From positions 1-6,014 of the forward strand of contig JAJRPL010000110.1 of the NCBI GenBank assembly GCA_024280815.1: DNA of 6,014 nucleotides, written 5' to 3'. Made by a program: the position numbers and the translations under genes. The stretch comes from Bacteroidota bacterium (GTDB taxonomy: Bacteria; Bacteroidota; Bacteroidia; Flavobacteriales; Flavobacteriaceae). The notes beneath the pieces were generated by a model. It ran no database searches, was not told the origin of the DNA, and saw only the letters and a list, made by a program, of their open reading frames with translations. Shown piece after piece: positions 1 to 5,799 of the stretch. How positions within the stretch are numbered: the first letter of the stretch is position 1; the number at the start of each line of letters is the position of its first letter.

Positions 1-307
1 TAACGATTATTTCGGTAATATATTTCTTTTCACCTGCTTTATCTTCATAAGATCTGGTTGTTAATTTACCTTCTATAGCAACCTCGTTACCTTTGACTAA
101 ATATTTCTCTACAATTTCAGCAGTTTTGTTCCATGCAATTACATTATGCCATTGCGTATCTGTAATTTTTTCCCCTTTTGCATTTTTGTAACTCTCATTG
201 GTTGCAATTGAGAATTTTGCTAATTTTTTACCAGAATCTAAGGTGATAATTTCTGGGTTTTTTCCTAAGTTTCCGATCAACTGTACTTTGTTTCTAAGTG
301 CGTTCAT
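1..307 (-). CDS. ssb: Single-stranded DNA-binding protein, 3'-truncated by window edge
   Basis: The reverse complement from the ATG at 307 reads through 102 codons without a stop and leaves the window, so the C-terminus is missing. The product begins MNALRNKVQLIGNLGKNPEI and continues with KFSIATNESY, TQWHNVIAWN and VAIEGKLTTRSYED. These are the OB-fold strands and the conserved WH-N-V and EGKL-TRSY signatures of bacterial SSB. SSB coats single-stranded DNA during replication, recombination and repair. The start fits the family because the OB fold begins within ten residues of the methionine. It resembles the short (about 110 aa) SSB paralog that I associate with Flavobacteriia, which differs from the longer replicative SSB, but the tail that would prove this lies outside the window. 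The leader is AT-rich with no Shine-Dalgarno site, as is normal in Bacteroidota. It is transcribed away from the GH5 gene. The assignment to SSB is secure; the paralog type is inference. Confidence 0.93.
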   Translation of the reverse strand, partial: MNALRNKVQLIGNLGKNPEIITLDSGKKLAKFSIATNESYKNAKGEKITDTQWHNVIAWNKTAEIVEKYLVKGNEVAIEGKLTTRSYEDKAGEKKYITEIIV

Positions 308-374
308 AATATTTATTTTTAATGGTTAAACAGTTAAGTCATTTTCTAAGTTCGTCCTAGATTTATTGACACTG

Positions 375-382
375 CAAACCTA
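375..382 (-). promoter_or_regulatory. Possible Bacteroidota -7 promoter element for ssb
   Basis: On the minus strand the bases read TAGGTTTG, a full match to the Bacteroidota primary sigma -7 consensus TAnnTTTG. It lies about 68 bp before the ssb start codon, which would give an untranslated leader of roughly 60 nt. A -33 TTG at the usual 17-23 bp spacing is not evident; the nearest upstream TTTG (411-414) is 28 bp away. The call rests on one half of the promoter and is tentative. Confidence 0.35.
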
Positions 383-409
383 CAACCACATTCAAAAATT
401 AGTCGGTTA

Positions 410-452
410 ACAAACAATTACTTTCGTTTGTAGTCGAATGTAGTCGTTTGTA
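410..452. repeat. Cluster of 10-bp-phased short repeats with an inverted GTTTGT pair
   Basis: TCGTTTGTA occurs at 424-432 and again at 444-452, exactly 20 bp apart. TGTAGTCG occurs at 429-436 and 439-446, exactly 10 bp apart. In addition ACAAAC (410-415) and GTTTGT (426-431) form an inverted pair separated by 10 bases. Spacing of one and two helical turns would place the repeats on the same DNA face, as expected of an operator for a dimeric or oligomeric regulator. It lies upstream of the possible ssb promoter and could serve ssb or the divergent GH5 gene. The repeats are seen directly; a regulatory role is inference. Confidence 0.4.
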
Positions 453-677
453 AATGTATAATATTAAACATAAATGATTAAAGATAAGCATATTACGATT
501 AAAGTGTGGCTATTATTACTGATTAGCATGATTTGAATAAAATACTCATATCAGCAAAATATTTTAAATTTTTTTATTGGGATGAGTAAATTTTCACTAA
601 CTTACATGATGAAAGCTTCCCCAAAAAGATAATAAATAGTAAAAAATAAATTTTTAGATCCTACTAAAATAACAACT

Positions 678-2312
678 ATGAGATATTCTTTTCCTCTTAC
701 TTTCTTGTTTATAATACTAATTTTGTTTTCCTGCGAAATAAATGATGATCCTGTTAATGATGGGGACGCAGACAATACAGAAAATTTGTTGTTACAACTA
801 CAAGGAACACAAATAACGGATGCCGACAAGAACCCTGTTTACCTTCAAGGAATTGCCTTCAGTAACTTTATCTGGAGTGATACGCCGTTTCCGGAAGTAC
901 ACCATGCAGAAATTGATTATCAAAGAACCAAAGATATGGGTATGAACGTAATACGTTTTTATATGAATTATCGCTATTTTGAGGATGATACCAATCCATA
1001 CACCTACAAACAATCAGGATGGGATTGGCTTGATGAGAATATTGCTTGGGCAAAAAAATATGACATTTACCTAATATTAAATATGCATGCACCTCAAGGT
1101 GGATATCAATCTGCAGGTGAAGGTGATGCCCTTTGGGACGATGTTGAAAATCAAAACAGGCTAGCTGCTTTATGGAAAGCCATTGCAGAACGTTATAAAG
1201 ATGAAGTACAAATTGCTGGATTTGGACCCGTAAACGAACCTGTACCTAACAACTCTGTCGACCAATGGACTCAATTGGCACAAAAACTTATTAACGAGAT
1301 TCGTTCTGTAGACAAAAACCATTTGTTATTTATAGAAAGGGCAAATCATGTAAAGGGAAACCCTCCTGCTGTAAATTTTAATTTTCCGAATGTGACTGGT
1401 AAAAATATTGTATATGAATTTCATGGCTATGATCCCTTTATATACACACACCAATTGTTCGAATTTTCAGGATTGGGAGATGGAGGAAAATATCCTGACG
1501 AAAGTATACTGGAAGTGTTAGATGCTAAATGGGTAACTGCTTCTTTTAATAATCCGAGCCTACCTATTGGCACAACCGACTGGACTTATTTTGAAGGTGA
1601 ACATTATAAAATTACGGATACTAATATAGATTTTGCAGAACCAGTACTTGTAGCTGCACAAGTGGAGGGTAAGGTGTATTTTGATGATATTGTTATTAAA
1701 GAATACGATGAGAACGATAATTTTGTACGTGAAATCTACAAAGCGAATCTGAATAGTCTTGACGGCTGGAGTTTTTGGGACGTAAACGGATCTGGTTCTA
1801 GTGGAGTATCAAGCACAGTAGGTCATAATGATACTGGTAGTCTTTATATTGACGGTACTACTGGTGATAGTAATTTGTTCAATTTACAACAGCAATTTCT
1901 AGTTAAGCCAAACTATTCTTATGAGATTAGCGGTTGGATGAAAGGTGAAAATATAGCAAGTAACTCTTCATGTAATATACGATTAGATTTTTACTCAGCA
2001 ACAGGCCCTGTATTTACCAGGAATAAGGCTTATTTAGAAGCTAAATTAGGGGAAATAGTAGATTGGGCAAACACAAATAACGCTGCTTTATATATGGGAG
2101 AGTTTGGTGCAGGTTATCCTTGTTTTCAAAATGATAAGGGTGGATTACAATTTGTTAACGACATGGTCGATATTGCTAAAAAGAACAATATTCATTTTAC
2201 CTACCATGTCTATCATGAAGATAATTTTGGGCTTTATTTAGGTGGGGCACTTCCTGATCCTAGTAATGTAAATCAACCACTGATTGATTTGTTTACCAAT
2301 ATTTTAAATTAA
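678..2312 (+). CDS. Lipoprotein glycoside hydrolase family 5 (cellulase-like) with an internal beta-sandwich insert
   Basis: A 544-residue exported beta-1,4-glycanase-type enzyme. Residues 1-19 are a lipoprotein signal (hydrophobic FLFIILILF, then LFSC with Cys19 as the lipidated residue). An acidic linker (about 20-36, INDDPVNDGDAD) follows and is compatible with outer-membrane or surface anchoring. The GH5 barrel is recognisable from NVIRFYMNY (Arg93), LNMHAPQGG (His137), GFGPVNEP with the acid/base Glu187, EFHGYDPF (His249, Tyr251) and YMGEFG with the nucleophile Glu475. All key GH5 residues are therefore present. The two catalytic glutamates are 288 residues apart, much further than in a typical GH5 domain, because residues of about 282-447 form an inserted carbohydrate-binding-module-like segment. 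The chosen ATG gives a complete signal peptide with no upstream in-frame alternative needed. The gene stands alone between a divergent region and a 66-bp gap. Substrate cannot be fixed from sequence: beta-glucan, mannan or xyloglucan are all possible. Family call is firm; specificity is unknown. Confidence 0.93.
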   Translation: MRYSFPLTFLFIILILFSCEINDDPVNDGDADNTENLLLQLQGTQITDADKNPVYLQGIAFSNFIWSDTPFPEVHHAEIDYQRTKDMGMNVIRFYMNYRYFEDDTNPYTYKQSGWDWLDENIAWAKKYDIYLILNMHAPQGGYQSAGEGDALWDDVENQNRLAALWKAIAERYKDEVQIAGFGPVNEPVPNNSVDQWTQLAQKLINEIRSVDKNHLLFIERANHVKGNPPAVNFNFPNVTGKNIVYEFHGYDPFIYTHQLFEFSGLGDGGKYPDESILEVLDAKWVTASFNNPSLPIGTTDWTYFEGEHYKITDTNIDFAEPVLVAAQVEGKVYFDDIVIKEYDENDNFVREIYKANLNSLDGWSFWDVNGSGSSGVSSTVGHNDTGSLYIDGTTGDSNLFNLQQQFLVKPNYSYEISGWMKGENIASNSSCNIRLDFYSATGPVFTRNKAYLEAKLGEIVDWANTNNAALYMGEFGAGYPCFQNDKGGLQFVNDMVDIAKKNNIHFTYHVYHEDNFGLYLGGALPDPSNVNQPLIDLFTNILN

Positions 2313-2364
2313 TTTCTTATAGCAAAGGCATTTTGAGACAGAGTTATTCTTGTTAAAATAATTG

Positions 2365-2372
2365 TAATTTTG
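2365..2372 (+). promoter_or_regulatory. Candidate -7 promoter element close to a start codon
   Basis: TAATTTTG is a full match to the Bacteroidota -7 consensus TAnnTTTG and ends only 6 bases before the ATG at 2379. If active, transcription would begin at or beside the start codon, giving a leaderless or nearly leaderless mRNA for the methyltransferase-like gene. The -33 part is poor: the nearest TTG (2350-2352) leaves a 12-bp spacer, shorter than the usual 17-23 bp. In such AT-rich DNA a chance match is quite possible. Confidence 0.4.
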
Positions 2373-2378
2373 TCATCC

Positions 2379-3014
2379 ATGAAAAAAATACTCAGTTATA
2401 TTTACCCTGTAACCAAAAAAATTCATTCAGAAATTAGTGGAGCATTAGAAATTACTTGGTATAATGGGAAGAAACATTTAGACTCAAAAAATGCCAATTA
2501 TTCCTATGGTTCTTTACAACGAATATTAAAAATTGGTTTAGAAAAAATAGATTTAACCAACACCCAAAAAATATTAATTTTGGGTATGGGTGGCGGAAGT
2601 GTCATCAAAACTTTACGAGATGATTTTGACTATCATAATCATATAACTGCCGTAGATATTGATCCGATAATTATTAAAATTGCAAAAGAAGAATTTGATA
2701 TTATTGAAAGTAAAAATTTGAAAATTATTTGTGAAGATGCTCAATTATTTATGCAGTTAAATTCACAAAAATTCGATTTAATTATTATCGATTTATATAT
2801 TGATGTAAAAGTACCTTCACCGTTTTTAGAACTTCCTTTTTGGCAGAATATTTGTAATGCTGGCTCAACTATTTTATGTAATGCATCCTTAGAGGAAGAG
2901 GATAAAAAGTTAGAGAATATTATTAGTTTTTTAAAGAGAAACCAATACGAAACTGAAAAACATGAAAAGATAAATAATACAAATACCTTGCTAATTGCAA
3001 ACAAAAATAAATAA
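2379..3014 (+). CDS. Small class I SAM-methyltransferase / spermidine-synthase-like protein
   Basis: A 211-residue cytoplasmic protein with a Rossmann nucleotide-binding core: motif I ILILGMGGGSV (65-75), the acidic end of strand 2 in AVDIDP (91-96), ICEDAQ (117-122) and FDLIIIDLY (132-140). This arrangement is that of spermidine synthases and related methyltransferases, which bind S-adenosylmethionine or its decarboxylated form. It is shorter than SpeE-type enzymes (about 280-300 aa) and has GMGGGS where they have GGGDG, so polyamine synthesis should not be assumed. The substrate is unknown. ATG 2379 is chosen over an in-frame TTG at 2370, because the TTG lies inside a likely -7 element and adds only three residues. 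The gene ends 3 bp before the acetyltransferase gene, so the two are probably co-transcribed. Confidence 0.75.
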   Translation: MKKILSYIYPVTKKIHSEISGALEITWYNGKKHLDSKNANYSYGSLQRILKIGLEKIDLTNTQKILILGMGGGSVIKTLRDDFDYHNHITAVDIDPIIIKIAKEEFDIIESKNLKIICEDAQLFMQLNSQKFDLIIIDLYIDVKVPSPFLELPFWQNICNAGSTILCNASLEEEDKKLENIISFLKRNQYETEKHEKINNTNTLLIANKNK

Positions 3015-3017
3015 TTT

Positions 3018-3551
3018 ATGAATATTTTTGCTGAGACAGATCGATTGATTCTAAGAGAAGTTGTACAAACAGATTTAGAGGCTATGTTTGAGTTAGACTC
3101 AGACCCAGAAGTACATAAATATTTAGGAAATAAACCTGTAAAGAGAATAGAAGAATCCATAAAATCGATTGAGTTTATTAGAAATCAATATGTAGAACGA
3201 GGTATTGGAAGATGGGCAGTTATTTTGAAAGAAACACAAGAGTTTTTGGGTTGGTCAGGTCTTAAGTTGAACAAAGGTGAAGAAAAAATGAATGGCCATA
3301 ATGAATTCTATGATGTAGGTTATCGTTTTATAAAGAGACATTGGGGAAAAGGTTATGCCACGGAATCTGGTTTAGCTGCTATTCAATATGCTTTTGAGAC
3401 GATGAAGCTTAAAACTGTTTATGGTATTACAGAAATAGGCAATCTTGCTTCACATAAAGCCTTATTAAAAATAGGTTTAGATTATATAGAAGATTTTTAT
3501 TACGAAAAAGAAGATTTAAATTTGCGATGGTATGAGATTTCAATGATTTAA
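3018..3551 (+). CDS. GNAT-family N-acetyltransferase (RimJ/RimL-like)
   Basis: A 177-residue protein that should transfer an acetyl group from acetyl-CoA to an amine. It opens with AETDRLILREV (5-15), the typical first strand of the Acetyltransf_3 (RimJ/RimL/SpeG-like) group. It carries the acetyl-CoA pyrophosphate-binding motif HWGKGYATES (108-117), preceded by the DVGYRF strand, and ends with the helix around GNLASHKALLKIGL (141-154) that is usual in this family. Length is normal for a single GNAT domain and no part is missing. Members of this group acetylate ribosomal protein N-termini, antibiotics, amino acids or small amines, and nothing here distinguishes these. It starts 3 bp after the methyltransferase-like gene, which suggests a shared transcript, although a common pathway is not evident. 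The family is firm; the substrate is unknown. Confidence 0.88.
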   Translation: MNIFAETDRLILREVVQTDLEAMFELDSDPEVHKYLGNKPVKRIEESIKSIEFIRNQYVERGIGRWAVILKETQEFLGWSGLKLNKGEEKMNGHNEFYDVGYRFIKRHWGKGYATESGLAAIQYAFETMKLKTVYGITEIGNLASHKALLKIGLDYIEDFYYEKEDLNLRWYEISMI

Positions 3552-3655
3552 TCGAACCTAATCGTTTGTAATTGAATATTTAGTAACTTGTCGACTAATA
3601 ACAAAAGCGAAGCGAAAACCCTATAAAGATGTTTTTAATAAAAAACTTACACGGG
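3552..3655 (+). promoter_or_regulatory. Probable promoter-bearing gap before the lyase-like operon
   Basis: This 104-bp gap is the only sizeable space between the GNAT gene and the packed three-gene unit that follows, so it is the likely site of that unit's promoter. It contains a third copy of TCGTTTGTA (3562-3570), whose flank resembles the copy at 444-452. A degenerate promoter could be TTTG (3565-3568) followed, after 15 bp, by TAACTTG (3584-3590), one base short of TAnnTTTG. There is also a small tandem AGCGA pair (3606-3615). No strong terminator hairpin for the upstream gene was found. Confidence 0.3.
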
Positions 3656-4726
3656 ATGAAAAAAACAGGAATACTTCTTTTAATACTACAATTATGTTTT
3701 CATACTACAAATGCACAAACAACATTAAATGCAAATGGCGAAGGTGAAACCTACGAATTAATAAACTCAGTGTTGGCTCCTGATCGTGATGCTGTTGAAG
3801 ACCCAGATTGTAGTCATTCCGGTTTTGGAAGGCATATAGATGAGATTTTTGATAATGAATTAAACACCCATATTTTTCGATTTCATATTCATAAAACACC
3901 CGATGATGATAGATGTATAAATTCAGATAGACAAAGAAATGAGATTAAAACCTATAATCTATCTCCAGACAATTTAAAAGGAATTGAAGGAGAAACCGTT
4001 ATTTATAAATGTAAATTTAAACTAGATACAGACTTTCAACCATCAAAAAGCTTTACACATATTCATCAGTTAAAAGCTGTGGGAGGCTCTGAAGCCAAAA
4101 TACCTTTAATGACATTAACGCTACGCAAAGCAGACCCAGATAGAATGGAACTACGTTATGCAGAATCTACCAGTCAAACCACACTCAAAAAAGTTGACTT
4201 ATCATTGTTTAAAGGGGTTTGGGTTGAAGTCACAGAAACTGTTACCTATGGAGAGTCTGGAAAATATGCCATCTCTATTGTAAAGGTTGATAGAGGTGAT
4301 GAACTTTTTTCATATTTGAATGACAATATCCGTACTTGGAAAACAGAAGCAGACTTTATTCGCCCCAAATGGGGAATTTACAGAAGCTTAAATGATGCCG
4401 ATAATTTACGAGACGAAATTGTAAGCTTTGCCAATTTTAGTATTGAAGAAGTGGATGGCTCTTTAACTATAGATGATAATTTATTAGAGAGAATTGTACT
4501 TTATCCAAATCCTACAACAGATGTAATTTCAATAAAAGGTCTTTCAAATGATGTTTTTGATAAAGTAATTATATACAATACGTTGGGGAAAATTATTATT
4601 TCTACCAATGTCGATGTTAATCCATTAATAGATGTTTCTTTATTAGATGAAGGAGTTTATTTTTTACAGTTAAAAAGTAGAAATAAAAGCATAAAAAATA
4701 TAATGTTTATTAAAAACAGTCATTAG
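3656..4726 (+). CDS. Secreted jelly-roll polysaccharide-lyase-like protein with T9SS sorting domain
   Basis: A 356-residue exported protein. Residues 1-20 (MKKTGILLLILQLCFHTTNA) are a Sec signal peptide with cleavage likely before Gln21. The middle (about 25-265) is a predicted beta-sandwich with three conserved patches: DRQRNEIK (91-98), THIHQLK (134-140) and RPKWGIYRS (236-244). They occur in the same order and have the same character as the R-ELR, QIH and YFKAGVY motifs of alginate lyase family PL7 and related jelly-roll lyases (heparin lyase I and glucuronan lyase groups). By analogy His137 and Tyr242 would be catalytic. The C-terminus (about 279-356; LYPNPTTD, LDEGVYFLQL, final basic strand) is a type A T9SS sorting domain, so the protein should be exported through the outer membrane and released or anchored at the surface. 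ATG 3656 is preferred because it begins the signal peptide; an in-frame ATG at 3629 would add nine residues. The stop directly abuts the next ATG. Export is firm; lyase activity and substrate are inference. Confidence 0.8.
   Translation: MKKTGILLLILQLCFHTTNAQTTLNANGEGETYELINSVLAPDRDAVEDPDCSHSGFGRHIDEIFDNELNTHIFRFHIHKTPDDDRCINSDRQRNEIKTYNLSPDNLKGIEGETVIYKCKFKLDTDFQPSKSFTHIHQLKAVGGSEAKIPLMTLTLRKADPDRMELRYAESTSQTTLKKVDLSLFKGVWVEVTETVTYGESGKYAISIVKVDRGDELFSYLNDNIRTWKTEADFIRPKWGIYRSLNDADNLRDEIVSFANFSIEEVDGSLTIDDNLLERIVLYPNPTTDVISIKGLSNDVFDKVIIYNTLGKIIISTNVDVNPLIDVSLLDEGVYFLQLKSRNKSIKNIMFIKNSH
4490..4723 (+). other. Type A T9SS C-terminal sorting domain (within the lyase-like CDS)
   Basis: The last 78 residues of the lyase-like protein begin with VLYPNPTTD and contain VIIYNTLGKII, a D-VSLLDEGVYFLQL stretch and a closing IKNIMFIKN strand. 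This is the standard pattern of Por-type sorting domains in Bacteroidota. The domain directs the folded cargo to the type IX translocon and is normally cleaved off at the cell surface. Confidence 0.88.
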
Positions 4727-5449
4727 ATGAATTTATATAGATTTATTTTGGTTAGCCTAGTTGTAACTTTAACCAACACTGTTTTGGGGCAACCATCAGA
4801 TTTAGCAATTGAAGTTATGGATGAGCTAAATATTAGTATTGAAGAATGTGAAAGTTTATTTGTGGAAAAAACATTGCCCTACGCTAAAAATCTTACAGCA
4901 ATTGTAATTCCAAAAATTGGAAAACAAGAAGAAGATATGTTTACTTTAGATAGCTATGTGGTGGTGGTAAATAATAAAACAAAAAAAATAAAGCATCTTT
5001 ATTTTGAAAGTTATAAAACAAGTGGATGGAAATCTGATGCAATATATATTAATGAAATTTCAATAGACACAGCACCATATTTAGTTCAAGAGAATGTCAG
5101 AGCATTTGGTGTAATTATTCATACACGTAGTATGTCACAACCAAATCCATATAGTTCTAATTTTATTTCTTTGTTTATACCAGATGGAGATAAATTACAA
5201 AATATCCTTAAAAATTATGAAATCTATAGTTATGGAGGAGAAACAGATATGAATTGTTTTGCTGAAATGTATTCTGAGGATAAAACCTTAATAATATCAA
5301 AAAACAAAACAAATAATTATTTTGATATTAATGTTGATGTTTTACACAAAAAAATAATCTCTAAAGATTGCATTGAGACAGAAACATTAACAAACTCAAA
5401 ACAAATCTTAAAATTTATTGATGGTTCTTATAAAATTCAAGCACAATAA
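4727..5449 (+). CDS. Exported conserved protein of unknown function
   Basis: I do not recognise a named family for this 240-residue protein. Residues 1-21 form a signal peptide (MNLYRFILVSLVVTLTNTVLG, likely cleaved before Gln22). No lipobox is present, so a soluble periplasmic or secreted location is likely. The rest looks globular and rich in beta strands. It has a well-defined central patch, RAFGVIIHTRSMSQPNPYSS (125-144), then ISLFIPDGDKLQNIL (147-161) and YSYGGETDMNC (168-177), which look like conserved motifs rather than random sequence. Cysteines at 41, 177 and 215 could allow a disulfide. There is no T9SS tail. The ATG follows the TAG stop of the lyase-like gene with no gap, which implies translational coupling and suggests that the two proteins are made together. 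Whether they act together is not shown. Confidence 0.8.
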   Translation: MNLYRFILVSLVVTLTNTVLGQPSDLAIEVMDELNISIEECESLFVEKTLPYAKNLTAIVIPKIGKQEEDMFTLDSYVVVVNNKTKKIKHLYFESYKTSGWKSDAIYINEISIDTAPYLVQENVRAFGVIIHTRSMSQPNPYSSNFISLFIPDGDKLQNILKNYEIYSYGGETDMNCFAEMYSEDKTLIISKNKTNNYFDINVDVLHKKIISKDCIETETLTNSKQILKFIDGSYKIQAQ

Positions 5450-5451
5450 GT

Positions 5452-5799
5452 ATGCAAAAACAATGTCCAGAATGTGGTAAAAAAATTATTGGTAGAGAAG
5501 ATAAAAAGTTCTGCTCAGATTATTGTAGAAATGCATTTAACAATAAAATTAATAGAGACAGTAAAAATTTAATAAGAAACACCAATAATAGACTTCGAAA
5601 AAACTATAAAATTTTATGCGACTTGAACAAAAGTGGCAAAACAAAAGTGACAAGGGTAAAATTATTAAATCATAATTTTGATTTTACTTTTTTCACATCA
5701 ATTTATAGGACCAAAACAGGAAATACATACTATTATGTGTATGACCAAGGTTACCTACCTTTAGAAAATGATTTTTATCTTTTGATTAAGAAAGACTAA
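5452..5799 (+). CDS. Small zinc-ribbon protein (DUF2116-like N-terminus)
   Basis: A 115-residue cytoplasmic protein. The N-terminus has CPECGKKI (Cys5, Cys8) and KFCSDYCRNAFNNK (Cys21, Cys25), giving a CxxC-x12-CxxxC zinc-binding knuckle. A basic Asn/Arg/Lys-rich helical stretch (about 29-55) follows, and then a mixed alpha/beta tail ending in YYYVYDQGYLPLENDFYLLI (about 93-112). I recall closely similar small proteins throughout Flavobacteriaceae, none with a known function to my knowledge. The zinc site and basic segment would suit nucleic-acid or protein contact, but this is inference. It starts 2 bp after the stop of the exported unknown protein and so is probably the last gene of the three-gene unit. 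That is odd, because it has no signal peptide while both partners are exported. It may simply be a passenger of the operon. Confidence 0.8.
   Translation: MQKQCPECGKKIIGREDKKFCSDYCRNAFNNKINRDSKNLIRNTNNRLRKNYKILCDLNKSGKTKVTRVKLLNHNFDFTFFTSIYRTKTGNTYYYVYDQGYLPLENDFYLLIKKD

Larger units (their letters stand above)
308..677. other. Divergent non-coding region between ssb and the GH5 gene
   Basis: These 370 bases separate two divergently transcribed genes and should hold both promoters. I find no convincing coding sequence on either strand. The ssb side contains a possible -7 element (375-382, minus strand) and a group of short repeats rich in GTTTG/CAAAC (410-452). The GH5 side (about 540-677) is very AT-rich, including the self-complementary AAAATATTTT near 558. 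I found no clear TAnnTTTG promoter for the GH5 gene on the plus strand. Confidence 0.7.

Noticed and set aside
798..1092. Two overlapping minus-strand open frames inside the GH5 gene
   Set aside because: They are antisense to the conserved GH5 barrel start and have no motif support; they are chance frames in AT-rich DNA.
2370..2378. TTG start for the methyltransferase-like protein
   Set aside because: The TTG is the end of a TAATTTTG promoter-like element and adds only three residues; ATG 2379 is simpler.
2741..3160. A 139-codon open frame on the minus strand
   Set aside because: It runs antisense across the end of the methyltransferase-like gene and the start of the GNAT gene, both of which have clear family motifs. 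Its own translation shows no recognisable domain.
3629..3655. Upstream ATG adding nine residues to the lyase-like protein
   Set aside because: The methionine at 3656 begins a compact MKKTG-type signal peptide, whereas the extension MFLIKNLHG puts an extra hydrophobic stretch before the basic residues. It cannot be excluded entirely.
678..4726. A polysaccharide utilisation locus
   Set aside because: Two carbohydrate-active-type genes are present, but no SusC/SusD pair, sulfatase, transporter or glycan-responsive regulator lies in the window, and the genes are separated by unrelated ones.
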